64,000 bases of DNA from Limnospira fusiformis SAG 85.79 (GTDB lineage: Bacteria > Cyanobacteriota > Cyanobacteriia > Cyanobacteriales > Microcoleaceae): NCBI RefSeq assembly GCF_012516315.1, contig NZ_CP051185.1:3539363-3603362 (forward strand). The letters run 5' to 3'. Both the position numbers and the translations under genes were made by a program. The notes beneath the pieces were generated by a model that did not search any database, had not been told where the DNA came from, and worked only from the letters and a program-made list of their open reading frames with translations. Positions 17,911 through 27,644 of this stretch are shown piece after piece; the stretch's first letter is position 1; every line of letters begins with the position of its first letter.

Positions 17911-19308
17911 ATGAACACTACCTTTGCAGATGTCAAAACTATAGTCCAGGATTTAATTACCCGCTATCGTCATCGGGTGGATTATTTAGCGATCCGAATT
18001 GAGGAATCAGAGGAAACTAATATTTTATTAAGGGGCGATCGCATTGAAACTTTGAGCGAGGGTTTGTCTTTAGGGGGACAGGTACGCGCTTGTTATCGAG
18101 GCGGTTGGGGTTTTGCTAGTTTTAATGATTTATCTAAGCTAGAAGACCGGATTCAAGAATCAATTATGGCCGCGCGATTAATTGGTACTGAAGAAACTAT
18201 CCTCGCGCCAATTCCGATTATTGAAGATAGCTATATTTTACCGCTGACCGGTTCCGATCCTCGTCATATTCCCCTGTCGGACAAAAAGACATTATGCGAT
18301 CGCTATGGAGAAATTCTCCGCAGTGTTGATGACAAAATCACCACCATTTCTGTTAGCTATAATGATAGCACTCAACGGATGCTCCTAGCTACCTCTGAGG
18401 GGACTTTACTAGAACAGGGTTGGGTAGATATGGAAATGCGTTTTGCCGCCACAGCGCGCCACGGAGAAACCGTCCAGACCGGACGAGAAACCACAGGTTC
18501 CAGAACAGCCTATGAAGACCTAACCCAACTTGATCATCAGGTTCGCAGCGCCGCCAAACGGGCTGTTAATTCTCTTAATTTACCTCCCGTCCGGGGCAAT
18601 ATTTACACTGTAGTTATTGACCCAATTTTGTCCGGTTTATTCGTTCATGAAGCCTTTGGGCATCTTTCAGAAGCAGATATGGCTTACGAAAATCCTGACC
18701 TCTTGGAAGTCATGACTTTAGGGCGAGAATTTGGGCCGAAAAACCTCCAAATTTTTGATGGTGCATCCCCAGCAGGACATCGGGGTAGTTATTTTTATGA
18801 TGATGAAGGAACCCCCGCTACTAAAACTCAATTAATCCAAGATGGGCGATTAGTCGGACGGCTACACTCCCGCGAAACTGCTGGTAAATTAGGAGAAAAT
18901 CCCACCGGAAATGCTCGTTGTTTAAATTACCATTATCCCCCTTTAGTACGGATGACTAACACTTGGATTGAACGGGGAAATACTCCCGTCGAGGATTTGT
19001 TTAGTGAGATTAAATTGGGGGTTTATGCACGGAATTGGTTGGGGGGAATGACTAACGGCGAAATGTTTACTTTTAGTGCTGGAGAAGCCTGTATGATTCG
19101 CAATGGAAAATTAGCGGAACCTGTCCGGGATGTTACCCTATCTGGTAATGTGTTTACCACTTTGGCAGATATTGAGGAAATTGGTGATGATTTCTATTGG
19201 GATGAGTCGGGAGGTTGTGGAAAAGGAGGTCAAAATGGGCTACCTGTAGGCTGCGGTGGTCCTAGTTTGCGTATCCGTAATGTGGTTGTGGGAGGAGAAG
19301 CATCATAA
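17911..19308 (+). CDS. tldD: TldD family metalloprotease
   Basis: 465 residues. The TldD zinc site HEAFGH (H-E-x-x-x-H) is near residue 246. The family glycine-rich end GGCGKGGQNGLPVGCGGPS is present. TldD pairs with TldE/PmbA in an intracellular protease that trims unfolded peptides and matures some modified peptides; no tldE is in the window. ATG 17911 is chosen over TTG 17899 because it is the first standard start and leaves the usual TldD length. It runs divergently from DUF2887 copy E, sharing a spacer of about 110 bp, and converges on the TPM gene. Confidence 0.92.
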   Translation: MNTTFADVKTIVQDLITRYRHRVDYLAIRIEESEETNILLRGDRIETLSEGLSLGGQVRACYRGGWGFASFNDLSKLEDRIQESIMAARLIGTEETILAPIPIIEDSYILPLTGSDPRHIPLSDKKTLCDRYGEILRSVDDKITTISVSYNDSTQRMLLATSEGTLLEQGWVDMEMRFAATARHGETVQTGRETTGSRTAYEDLTQLDHQVRSAAKRAVNSLNLPPVRGNIYTVVIDPILSGLFVHEAFGHLSEADMAYENPDLLEVMTLGREFGPKNLQIFDGASPAGHRGSYFYDDEGTPATKTQLIQDGRLVGRLHSRETAGKLGENPTGNARCLNYHYPPLVRMTNTWIERGNTPVEDLFSEIKLGVYARNWLGGMTNGEMFTFSAGEACMIRNGKLAEPVRDVTLSGNVFTTLADIEEIGDDFYWDESGGCGKGGQNGLPVGCGGPSLRIRNVVVGGEAS

Positions 19309-19323
19309 ATTAATTAAAAGCCT

Positions 19324-21024
19324 CTAAAAGTCACTACCACCCCCACCCCCACCACTACTACCCCCACCAAAACTCCCACCACTACTACTACTACCCCCAC
19401 CAAAACTGCCACCACCACTACCGCTACTTCCACCACTACTGGAGGATGATGATAAGCTGGGAATTGTGTGGTCGGTTTTTGTATTGTAGTTGCAACATTC
19501 ACATTGATAGGTAATCCGTAGGAGTCCTGTACTATATTGAGTGGGTGAGACGACGGTTTGTGATGTGCTGGTTACGGTTAATTCTTTACCAATAGGACAT
19601 TCTGAATGGCTGGGCTTGTTAACGTAGGCTTTTAGATAGATAGTATCGCGACTCAGTGCGCCTACTTCAGGACTCCACCACGCCTCAAAACTAACATTTC
19701 CGAGTTTGGCGGCTACCTGTTCATGGTCTGTTAATAGGGGTTGGAGTTCTGCGGTTTCTAAGGGTTCTAGGAAAACTTGTGAATCAGTATTATAAACAGG
19801 ACGGAATGAACGCTGATTTTTGTTTTTCTTAAAACGCCATTCAATGAGTTGAGAACTGATGGTAAAACAGCCAATCAAACTAATTAGAGATGTGATAATT
19901 ATTCCCGATTTAATTATGCCAATCCATGATTCTTGATAGGATATTAACCACCCTATTAACCAAAAAATTAACCCAAAAATTAACCAAAAAAAGAAACCTA
20001 TGGACAAAATACCTACACAGAATGCCATAATGATGAGCTGATAAATTTTGGTGGGCTGATGAATTTTGGTGGGCTGATTAATTTTGGTGGGCCGATTAAT
20101 TTTGGTCATTGATACTAAGATAGTTTTATACGCTTTTTTATACGCTTTACCCACCAGGTTTATAAACAATATAGCTATCAGAGCCACCCCTGAAAATGGA
20201 GCTAATTGTGGGGTTCGATACAACATCCATAATACGGGGATAGCAGTTAAGGCAAATAATACACAAAATATACCTAAGCGGACATAAGTATAAGCGCCAG
20301 TTTCACTGGGGTCAAATGTTGTAATCCGCTGATAGTCTCCAGGCTTAACCAAAATAGGTTTTTGGGCTTCACGGCTGGCTAAATTATAAAAAGTACATGA
20401 TAATAAACCGGCTGAACCTGTCAAAAACCAAACTAAATTAGGGATATCTATAGGGGGTTGAAGGCTGGCATCAAAAACGTGGTATTCTACGGCTTGAATT
20501 AAGGCTTGAGTTCCGGCTAAAATGCCATCATTAAAATTATCATTTCTTAAATAAGGAACTACATGATTATCAATAATTCGCCCGACTCTCGCATCAGGTA
20601 AAACTCTCTCAATACCGTATCCGGTCTCAATTTCTACACGGCGATCGCCTACAGATGTTAAAAATAAAAGACCGTTATCTTGACCCTGTTTACCAATTCC
20701 CCAATGATTAAATAGTGCAGTGGTAAAGGCTTTAGGGGAAGGATAAGACCCGGTTTCAGGAACTGTCACCACAGCAATTTCGGTCCCGTTTTTTTCTTCG
20801 AGTTCAAAAATCATCTGATTTAATCGGTCTTCTGTTTCATTGCTGAGAACATTCGCCATATCTGTCACCCATCCCCCATATACTTCTTGAGGATTAGGAA
20901 CTTCTGAGGGAGTGAGACTATAACTGACGGAAGGCTGTGATATCAGGATGATGCTAAAACAGAGAATTCCTAAGCACCATACTCCTAAAATGCGACCGTA
21001 GCGCTGGATACTGTTAATTTTCAT
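19324..21024 (-). CDS. TPM-domain membrane protein with Gly/Ser-rich tail
   Basis: 566 residues. The signal peptide is at 1-36. A TPM domain (PF04536 type) spans about 48-180: VTDMANVLSNETEDRLN, GTEIAVVTV, FNHWGIGKQGQDNGLLF and VEIETGYGIERVLPDA. TPM domains occur in the Psb32 repair factor and in YgcG-like membrane proteins. Membrane segments follow, then a run of N/H-QPTKI repeats near residue 305-325, more membrane segments and a soluble part with paired cysteines (ECPIG, CECC). The last about 50 residues are nearly only Gly, Ser and Phe, ending SDF as in YgcG proteins. Divergent from lemA, the usual partner. Confidence 0.85.
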   Translation of the reverse strand: MKINSIQRYGRILGVWCLGILCFSIILISQPSVSYSLTPSEVPNPQEVYGGWVTDMANVLSNETEDRLNQMIFELEEKNGTEIAVVTVPETGSYPSPKAFTTALFNHWGIGKQGQDNGLLFLTSVGDRRVEIETGYGIERVLPDARVGRIIDNHVVPYLRNDNFNDGILAGTQALIQAVEYHVFDASLQPPIDIPNLVWFLTGSAGLLSCTFYNLASREAQKPILVKPGDYQRITTFDPSETGAYTYVRLGIFCVLFALTAIPVLWMLYRTPQLAPFSGVALIAILFINLVGKAYKKAYKTILVSMTKINRPTKINQPTKIHQPTKIYQLIIMAFCVGILSIGFFFWLIFGLIFWLIGWLISYQESWIGIIKSGIIITSLISLIGCFTISSQLIEWRFKKNKNQRSFRPVYNTDSQVFLEPLETAELQPLLTDHEQVAAKLGNVSFEAWWSPEVGALSRDTIYLKAYVNKPSHSECPIGKELTVTSTSQTVVSPTQYSTGLLRITYQCECCNYNTKTDHTIPSLSSSSSSGGSSGSGGGSFGGGSSSSGGSFGGGSSGGGGGGSDF

Positions 21025-21130
21025 AATTCCAGGTTAACTCATCAGCAAGTTATGTGATATTATAAGGACCTACAATCAGCAGAGGAGCAATTCTTTAAGA
21101 AAACTTAATTTTTGGGGGAGAGGAAGATTG

Positions 21131-21901
21131 ATGAATGATGCTGCTGATAGCAATATTCCCGAAAGACTCGCGCCAGAAGTGTTAGAAGTGGCTTCTCGCT
21201 TGTATCAGGAAGCTATTGATAGTTATTCGATCGCCGAACTCCAGGAAGCGGGTGCGGAGGTTTCTATTCCGCCAGAATTTATCGAAAAAGCGATCGCCGA
21301 AATTGAGAAACAGCGCCAACTAGAAGCGATCGCCCAACAAAAAGCCACCCAACTTAAATCTGGGTTAACATTAGGGGGGATAGTTTTCGCAGTAGTAACG
21401 GTATTATGGACTATTGTTACTTATAATTTAATTTCAGCCAGGTATCAGCAAACCCAAGCATCCTGGAGTCAAGTAGAAAACCAACTCCAGCGGCGGGCTG
21501 ATTTAATTCCTAATTTATTAGCTGTAACTCAAGCACAAGCACAACACGAACAGCAAATTATTAACCTGTTAATTGAATCGAGGGAACAGTTTTTACAAGC
21601 CAATTCTGCATCGGAAAAATTAGTAGCTAATGATGAAATGAATTTAGCTATTGGGCAATTTAATCAGTATGTAGTCAGCCAGCCCCAACTGGGTTCTTCC
21701 CCGGCTTTTATCGGTCTTATGTATGAATTAGCTGGGACAGAAAACCGCATAGCTACTGAAAGACAAAGATATAACCAAACTGTCCAAGAATATAATCAAT
21801 ACCTCCAACGTTTTCCTAACTCTATAGTTGCTGCTATTTTTGGTTTTGAGGAAAAGCCTTTTTTTCGCGCTGAAAATACCCAGGTTCCTAAGATTGAATA
21901 A
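21131..21901 (+). CDS. LemA family membrane protein
   Basis: 256 residues from ATG 21131 (the TTG immediately before is rejected). An N-terminal acidic region of about 75 residues precedes one membrane helix (GLTLGGIVFAVVTVLWTIVT). The LemA helical-bundle core follows: ARYQQTQASWSQVENQLQRR, then DLIPNLLAV, QFNQYVVSQPQL, LMYELAGTENRIATERQRYN and YNQYLQRFPNS, which are the hallmark motifs. LemA and TPM/YgcG genes are commonly adjacent; here they are divergent. LemA function is not established. The extra N-terminal domain is unusual for the family. Confidence 0.88.
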   Translation: MNDAADSNIPERLAPEVLEVASRLYQEAIDSYSIAELQEAGAEVSIPPEFIEKAIAEIEKQRQLEAIAQQKATQLKSGLTLGGIVFAVVTVLWTIVTYNLISARYQQTQASWSQVENQLQRRADLIPNLLAVTQAQAQHEQQIINLLIESREQFLQANSASEKLVANDEMNLAIGQFNQYVVSQPQLGSSPAFIGLMYELAGTENRIATERQRYNQTVQEYNQYLQRFPNSIVAAIFGFEEKPFFRAENTQVPKIE

Positions 21902-21985
21902 AAGCAGAAAGTCAACCGCCATCTAGTCAAAATTAATCCTATAGGAGGTTGACAAAATCGGATATTTATGATAAAAAAGGGATTT

Positions 21986-23503
21986 TTAATCAACCCAATT
22001 TTTAGCCCTACTGATGGCGCGTGTCCACATAATAAAATGATCGCGCGCCTGTGCGGAGCCTCCTCCGGGTTCAAATATGCGATCGACTTGGCGGCGAGAA
22101 ATCAAATCCTGGTAACTATCCCAAAAACCGATCGCCAAACCCGCACCAAAAGCGGCCCCTTGGGCGGTAGCATCCAAAATGGCGGGACGTTCGACAGGAA
22201 TACCCAACAAATCGGCTTGAAACTGCATCAAAAAATTATTTCGGGAAGCGCCGCCATCAACCTTCAGCAGAGAAATAGAAGTTTGACAATCCTTATTCAT
22301 AGCTTCCACGACCTCACCGACTTGATAAGCGATCGACTCCAAAACCGATCGCACCAAATGTTGTCGCTGTACACCGCCAGTAATACCCATAAAAGCACCC
22401 CTAGCACTCATATCCCAGTGAGGGGCTCCCAAACCGCTGAGGGCTGGCACAAAATAAACTCCATTAGTATCATGAACCTGGCGACACAATCCCTCAGTTT
22501 CCGCCGCCGAATCAATCAATTTAATTCCATCTCGCAGCCATTGAATACAAGCGCCGGTGGTAAACATAGCCCCCTCCAGGGCATAATTTGCCGAAATCGG
22601 GCGGTCTCCCTGCTGTTGAGTCCATGCCATAGTAGACAAAAGTTGATTATGCGATCGCGTCAAAATCTCCCCAGTCTGAGAAATCAAAAAACATCCCGTC
22701 CCATAGGTACATTTCAACATCCCCGGCTGGTCGCAACCGTGAGCAAATAAAGCAGCCTGCTGGTCTCCCAAAATAGCCGTAATCGGAATTTCCACCCCCA
22801 ATAGATTCGGGTCAGTTTTACCAAAAAAGCCGATACTGGGTTTAATTTCCGGCATGATATGGCGAGGAATACCAAACAAATCTAGCAAAACCGGACCCCA
22901 ATCACCCCGATCCAAATTCATTAACATAGTGCGGCTGGCGTTGCTGTGGTCTGTAGCGTGAACCTTTCCCCCCGTAAGTTTCCATAGCGCCCAGGTATCC
23001 ACAGTTCCGGCTAAGACATTATCCAAATTAACATGGGGCTTTTCTCGTTTTACCCAGTCAAGTAACCAAGCCAATTTAGTTGCCGAAAAATAGGCATCAA
23101 CCACCAATCCTGTGCGTTCTTGAATTTCCTCAGCCTTTCCTTGCTCGGCTAATTCTCGGCATTTAGCAGCCGTGCGGCGATCCTGCCAAACGATCGCATT
23201 ATGAAGAGGCTCTCCCGTCGTCTTATCCCACAACATACAGGTTTCGCGCTGCACCGTCAAACCAATAGCTTGCACTTGGGTCGGAGAAATCCCCGTATCC
23301 CGAAATACCCGTTGCATCATCTCTGACGTATCTTCCCAAATCTGTTGCGGGTCATGTTCCAACCAACCAGGTTGAGGATAATGTTGTGTAAGTTCTTTAT
23401 AAGCCTGACCTGCGATGGAACCTTCAGCATTAAACAAAATCGCCCGATTGCCTGTTGTGCCTAAATCCAGGGCTAAAATATATTGAGTATTTAATGTAGT
23501 CAT
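21986..23503 (-). CDS. glpK: Glycerol kinase
   Basis: 505 residues. FGGY family: LALDLGTTGNRAILF is the phosphate-binding loop near the N-terminus, QRETCMLWDK and NAIVWQDRR contact glycerol, DGGASRNNFLMQFQAD is the ATP-site motif and ALEGAMFTTGACIQWLRDG is typical. It converts glycerol and ATP to glycerol-3-phosphate for lipid synthesis. The start at 23503 (MTTLNTQYILALDLG) is chosen over an 18-residue N-terminal extension that the family lacks. An IS605 remnant lies just upstream and may affect its promoter. Confidence 0.95.
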   Translation of the reverse strand: MTTLNTQYILALDLGTTGNRAILFNAEGSIAGQAYKELTQHYPQPGWLEHDPQQIWEDTSEMMQRVFRDTGISPTQVQAIGLTVQRETCMLWDKTTGEPLHNAIVWQDRRTAAKCRELAEQGKAEEIQERTGLVVDAYFSATKLAWLLDWVKREKPHVNLDNVLAGTVDTWALWKLTGGKVHATDHSNASRTMLMNLDRGDWGPVLLDLFGIPRHIMPEIKPSIGFFGKTDPNLLGVEIPITAILGDQQAALFAHGCDQPGMLKCTYGTGCFLISQTGEILTRSHNQLLSTMAWTQQQGDRPISANYALEGAMFTTGACIQWLRDGIKLIDSAAETEGLCRQVHDTNGVYFVPALSGLGAPHWDMSARGAFMGITGGVQRQHLVRSVLESIAYQVGEVVEAMNKDCQTSISLLKVDGGASRNNFLMQFQADLLGIPVERPAILDATAQGAAFGAGLAIGFWDSYQDLISRRQVDRIFEPGGGSAQARDHFIMWTRAISRAKNWVD

Positions 23504-23584
23504 GAGCATTTCTTTGAAAAAACTTACGAAACTAGCACGATCATTTGAAAGCCCCATTGCTTCAGCGCGGGGATGAAAAACAAC

Positions 23585-23600
23585 GGCGACTTTAGTCGCC
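23585..23600 (+). repeat. IS605-type left-end hairpin
   Basis: GGCGAC-TTTA-GTCGCC, a perfect 6-bp stem 28 nt upstream of the tnpB start at 23628, in the position of the subterminal hairpin recognised by the HUH transposase in IS200/IS605 elements. Confidence 0.7.
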
Positions 23601-23627
23601 TTAGGCTAGATGTGCTAACATCACAGC

Positions 23628-24374
23628 ATGATTGTACTTGAGTTTAAGGCAAAAACCAAACCGCTACCAGCTTTAGCCATAGACGAGGCTATTCGGACGG
23701 CTCAATTCATCCGTAACAAAGCCTTGCGCTATTGGATGGATAACCAAGGGGTTGGCAGGTACGACCTCAGCCGACTCTGTAAAGAGTTAGCTGAGGAATT
23801 TCCTTTTGCCAGAAAACTCAACTCGATGGCTCGTCAAGCGGCAGGAGAACGCGCTTGGAATGCAATTAGCCGGTTCTTTGAGAACTGTAGGAAAGGCATC
23901 AAGCCAGTAGGGTATCCTAAGTTTAAGAAACACTCTCGTTCAGTAGAGTACAAAACCTCTGGCTGGAAGCTACTTGAACCTAAGCGTATTAAGTTTACAG
24001 ATGGTTTTGCTATCGGCGAGTTGCGCTTGATTGGTAGCTATGATTTAGCCCATTATGACGAATCACAAATTAAGCGGGTTCGGCTAGTCCGTCGGGCGGA
24101 TGGGTACTATGTTCAGTTCTGCATCAAAGCAGATTGTCGAGTGCAGACAAAACCCAGTCAAAAAGCTATTGGGATAGATATGGGACTGCGATATTTCATA
24201 GCCACCAGTGATGGCAGTGTAATAGAGGCACCTCAGTTCTACAGAAAAGCTGAAAAGCAGCTTAATCGTGCGAATAGGCGGAAATCTCGAAAGTTTCGTA
24301 AAGGAGCAAAACCTCAGTCCCAGAACTATCACAAGGCTAGGAATCGGTATGCTCGCGAGCATTTGAGAGCATGA
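23628..24374 (+). pseudogene. tnpB: IS605 tnpB, 5' half only
   Basis: Starts MIVLEFKAKTK and carries the TnpB N-terminal region (TAQFIRNKALRYWMDNQG), the middle segment and the first RuvC motif AIGIDMGLRYFIATSDG. It stops at residue 248 where the frame runs into the end of an IS607 element at about 24364. The zinc finger and the second and third acidic RuvC residues are missing, and the rest of the gene is not found after the insertion. Non-functional as a nuclease. The N-terminal region is close to that of the relic at 27673-28302, so the two come from the same IS605 group. Confidence 0.88.
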
Positions 24375-24429
24375 TTTAATCTCAAATTAGGTTAACATTT
24401 TACGGCAATACGGTATAATACCAAGTATG

Positions 24430-24536
24430 GTGCGAGACCTTCGGGTATGAAATAGAGCTGAAATGGGCGTGGGGACTACCCGGTGAGGACTTCAACCCCT
24501 TGGTTGATTGGGTCGCATCCCTGGCCATCCCATAAC
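24430..24536 (+). mobile_element. 5'-terminal fragment of a group II intron
   Basis: Begins GTGCGAGACCTTCGGG directly after the sequence CAAGTATG and follows the other intron copies (TATGAAATAGAG..., GGACTT, CCATCCCATAAC) for about 107 nt before diverging. It lacks domain V, so it is inactive. Confidence 0.75.
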
Positions 24537-24552
24537 ACAGCCTGATTTTTTG

Positions 24553-24931
24553 GCCCCCCTTCGAGACTTCCAATATGGTTGCCAAGGTGAAGCGTCTAAT
24601 CAGGTCTAAGACTGCCCGCGCCATGCTGACATGGGCGCATTATCGATTCAAACTAACCCTGAGACATCAAGGGGAAATAACTGGAACCACAGTTGTAGAT
24701 GTGACGGAAGAATACACCAGCAAAACCTGTACTCACTGTGGTCAGATGCATTCCCAGCTAGGTGGCTCAAAAGTGTTCCGATGTCCTGAGTGCGGGTTCA
24801 CTCTACCCAGGGACTGGAACGGTGCTTTTGGAATCTTTCTAAAAGCTTTGCGGGATACCGCCTCTGTTACCTTAACCGGTAATAGTGCTATCGTCGCATT
24901 GTCCGGGAACAACCGGAAAAATGTCGCGTAA
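24553..24931 (+). pseudogene. tnpB: IS607 tnpB, 3' fragment
   Basis: Resumes TnpB at PFETSNMVAKVKRL, which includes the second RuvC acidic residue (Glu). It then has the zinc finger CTHCGQMHSQLGG...CPECG and the third acidic residue in DWNGAFGIFLKAL, ending GNNRKNVA. It is over 90% identical by eye to the C-terminus of the element at 49685. No N-terminal part remains, so no nuclease is made. Confidence 0.85.
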
Positions 24932-25022
24932 ATGTATCAGTTTCCAATATAGTCAGTGTTAATGCCATAATGAAACCGCCGGCCGTTATCAGGGTTCAAT
25001 ACTCCTATCGTCGTCCTCACAC

Positions 25023-25556
25023 ATGATCATGCTGATGAATAGATTACCCAAACACCTACAACTGCTATTGTGGAAACAGTCCGTGTCTGGCTGTAGTTCT
25101 GGTAGCCCCAAAATTACCCATGTACTGGGAGTTATAATAGCGATCGCCATCTTTCCATTTTTATCTACTGGGGGTATCTTCAGCCCGTATCCAGGTAACG
25201 CCCAAAGTCCCAGAGGTTCTGGTCAAGCCATGACCGTCCGTTCCGATATACAGGAAGCCGATGCTAACACCGGAATTGTCACCGCTAGGGGAAACGTACA
25301 AATAGACTACCCCGCCCGTCAAATTCAAGCCACCGCCGCCCAAGCCCAATACTTCAGCCAGGAACGTCGCATCATCCTGAGCGGGAATGTTTTAGTTTTA
25401 CAAAATGGCAACACTATCCGAGGAGAAACCGTCACCTATCTAATTGATGAAGGGCGATTTATCGCCACTCCCCGCCAAGGCGGACAGGTCGAGTCAATTT
25501 ATCTGCTTCCCGACAACACCAGCGAGCAAAACAACGCTGCCTGCTCAACCATTTAA
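25023..25556 (+). CDS. lptA: LptA/OstA-like LPS-transport periplasmic protein
   Basis: 177 residues. A hydrophobic segment near residues 38-55 (VLGVIIAIAIFPFLSTGG) acts as signal anchor. The OstA/LptA beta-strand repeats then follow: MTVRSDIQEADANTGIVTARGNVQIDYPARQ, AQYFSQERRIILSGNVLVLQNGNTIRGETVTYLID and GRFIATP. LptA bridges inner and outer membranes for lipopolysaccharide. The order lptA-lptB-lptF/G-type permease supports the assignment. It is followed after 180 nt by lptB; the gap contains no other gene. Confidence 0.85.
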   Translation: MIMLMNRLPKHLQLLLWKQSVSGCSSGSPKITHVLGVIIAIAIFPFLSTGGIFSPYPGNAQSPRGSGQAMTVRSDIQEADANTGIVTARGNVQIDYPARQIQATAAQAQYFSQERRIILSGNVLVLQNGNTIRGETVTYLIDEGRFIATPRQGGQVESIYLLPDNTSEQNNAACSTI

Positions 25557-25736
25557 CCCCTTACCCGCCTTTCAAACCCCTTTAGGTTCCCCGTAGAATT
25601 CAACCTGATGGGTAATCAGGAATATAATCAGGAATATATTTCTGTTGCCTGTAATCTCTGTTGTCCGTTGCCTGATATAACTATCTATATCACCGTTAAC
25701 AGCCGTCGCGCTATACTCAAATTTTGTCAAACAGCA

Positions 25737-26465
25737 ATGAAAATCGTGCTGGAAAACATCCATAAGTCCTATGGAAAGCGCACTATTGTTAGTCGCGTGA
25801 ATTTATCTATCTCCCAGGGAGAAATTGTTGGTTTACTGGGTCCGAATGGTGCCGGAAAAACCACCACCTTCTATATAGCCACTGGATTAGAAAAGCCGAC
25901 CCAGGGGCGTATTTATCTTGACGATCGCAATATTACCCACCTACCGATACACAAACGGGCTAGACTAGGTATAGGGTATTTAGCCCAAGAAGCCAGTATT
26001 TTCCGACATCTAAGTGTCCGCGACAATATTCTGTTAATTCTCCAACAAACCCGTGTCCCCCGCCGTCTATGGGAACATAGGCTTAACAGTCTCTTGCAGG
26101 ATTTTCGGTTAGAAAAAGTCGCTAACAACTTAGGCGTGCAAGTTTCCGGGGGTGAAAGACGCAGGACAGAATTAGCCCGCGCCTTAGCATCAGGGCCATT
26201 ACCGCCCCATTTTTTGCTATTGGACGAACCCTTTGCGGGAGTTGACCCGATCGCCGTATCAGAGATGCAAGCCATTGTCGCCGATTTACGCGATCGGAAT
26301 ATGGGCATTTTAATTACCGATCATAATGTTCGCGAAACCCTCGCCATTACCGATCGCGCCTATATCATGAGAGACGGACAGATTTTTGCATCAGGGGTAG
26401 CAGAAGAACTTTACAACAATCCCCTAGTGCGACAGTATTACCTTGGCGATAGTTTTCAATTATGA
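25737..26465 (+). CDS. lptB: LptB, ATPase of the LPS export ABC transporter
   Basis: 242 residues from ATG 25737; the longer frame from 25608 adds 43 residues absent from the family. Walker A is GPNGAGKTT, Q-loop YLAQEASIFRHL, signature VSGGERRR, Walker B HFLLLDEPFAGVDP, H-loop ILITDHNVRETLAI. This set, in particular the DEPFAGVDPI and TDHNVRET wording, is typical of LptB. It powers extraction of LPS from the inner membrane with LptF/LptG. The stop overlaps the next start (ATGA). Confidence 0.95.
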   Translation: MKIVLENIHKSYGKRTIVSRVNLSISQGEIVGLLGPNGAGKTTTFYIATGLEKPTQGRIYLDDRNITHLPIHKRARLGIGYLAQEASIFRHLSVRDNILLILQQTRVPRRLWEHRLNSLLQDFRLEKVANNLGVQVSGGERRRTELARALASGPLPPHFLLLDEPFAGVDPIAVSEMQAIVADLRDRNMGILITDHNVRETLAITDRAYIMRDGQIFASGVAEELYNNPLVRQYYLGDSFQL

Positions 26466-27640
26466 AATTAAGCATTACCAAGTCTACACCTTCAACTCGA
26501 TGGCTACTACCCAACCTATCGGTGTTAGATCGCTACATCATCCAAGAATTGATACCTCCCTTTATCTTTGGGGTAGGATTATTTACCTCAGTTGCTGTCA
26601 CCGTCGGGACTGTATTTGAATTAGTCCGCCGCGTAGCAGAATCGGGACTTCCGGTCAGTGTAGCTTTTCAGGTATTCCTGTTAAAAATGCCTGATTTTAT
26701 GGTCCTCGCCTTTCCCATGTCAATGATTTTAACCACATTGATGGTGTATGGGCGACTGTCTAGCGATAGTGAATTAATTGCCATTCGCAGTTGTGGCATT
26801 AGTCTTTATCGCCTCGTAATTCCCGCAATTATTTTTAGTTTTTTCGTCACCGGGATGACTTTCGCCTTTAATGAAATAATCGTACCAGCCGCCAACTTTC
26901 AGGCTACAATTACCCTGCAAAAATCTCTCAATGAAGACGCACTAAATATCAGGTCAACTAACATCTTTTTCCCAGAATATGAAAGGGTAAGCGTCGAGGG
27001 TACTAACCGCCGCGTTAACGTTTTAAGGCGGCTTTTTTATGCCGAAGAATTTGCCGATGGCAAAATGTCAGGAGTCACCATTTTAGATCGTTCCCGCGCC
27101 GGAATCACCCAAATTATTTCATCAAGAACCGCCATTTGGAACCCCGAAGAAAGCACCTGGGATTTCTATAACGGCACCGTTTATATTGTAGACCCAGATG
27201 GTTCTTATCGTAATATTGCCCGCTTCGACCATAAACAATTATATCTTTCCCGTGTTCCCCTAGACTTAGCCAGCCAAGACCGCGACTATGGGGAAATGAA
27301 TATCGCCCAAACCAAAGAATACCTAGAATTGATGAAACTCAGTGGCGATCAAGCCAAAATCCTCAAAACCAAAGTACGCATTCAACAAAAATACGCCCTT
27401 CCCTTTGTCTGTGTGGTGTTTGGACTGCTGGGGTCTTCCCTCGGTTCTCGTCCAGGACGCACCAACCGCGCCACCAGCTTCGGAATCAGCGTTATGATTA
27501 TATTTGCCTATTATTTACTCTCTTTTATCACCGGTGCAATGGGCCAGAAAGGAATTCTTAGCCCGTTTATGGCAGCTTGGCTACCAACAATGTTGGGTTT
27601 AGGAGTATCTGGCTTTTTGTTGTACCGGAGTGCGGATTGA
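26462..27640 (+). CDS. LptF/LptG family permease
   Basis: 392 residues. YjgP/YjgQ fold: three membrane helices at the N-terminal side (FGVGLFTSVAVTVGTVFELV, then VFLLKMPDFMVLAFPMSMILTTLMVYG and LYRLVIPAIIFSFFVTGMTF), a periplasmic beta-jellyroll of about 150 residues, and three C-terminal helices. The coupling helix segment LSSDSELIAIRSCGISL is well conserved. Cyanobacteria often have a single such gene, so it may work as a homodimer; LptF versus LptG cannot be told by eye. It overlaps lptB by 4 nt. An IS605 relic sits immediately downstream. Confidence 0.92.
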   Translation: MKLSITKSTPSTRWLLPNLSVLDRYIIQELIPPFIFGVGLFTSVAVTVGTVFELVRRVAESGLPVSVAFQVFLLKMPDFMVLAFPMSMILTTLMVYGRLSSDSELIAIRSCGISLYRLVIPAIIFSFFVTGMTFAFNEIIVPAANFQATITLQKSLNEDALNIRSTNIFFPEYERVSVEGTNRRVNVLRRLFYAEEFADGKMSGVTILDRSRAGITQIISSRTAIWNPEESTWDFYNGTVYIVDPDGSYRNIARFDHKQLYLSRVPLDLASQDRDYGEMNIAQTKEYLELMKLSGDQAKILKTKVRIQQKYALPFVCVVFGLLGSSLGSRPGRTNRATSFGISVMIIFAYYLLSFITGAMGQKGILSPFMAAWLPTMLGLGVSGFLLYRSAD

Positions 27641-27644
27641 CACT

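Larger units (their letters stand above)
24364..24939 (+). mobile_element. Internally deleted IS607-type element
   Basis: Both ends match the more complete element at 49676-51455: the left end GAGCATGATTTAATCTC (24364 on) and the right end GCGTAAATGTATCAG (to 24939). The interior from about 24430 to 24550 is replaced by a piece of group II intron, and all of tnpA and most of tnpB are lost. Confidence 0.8.

Noticed and set aside
23628..24931. One intact TnpB gene
   Set aside because: The two halves belong to different IS families and are separated by an IS end and intron debris.
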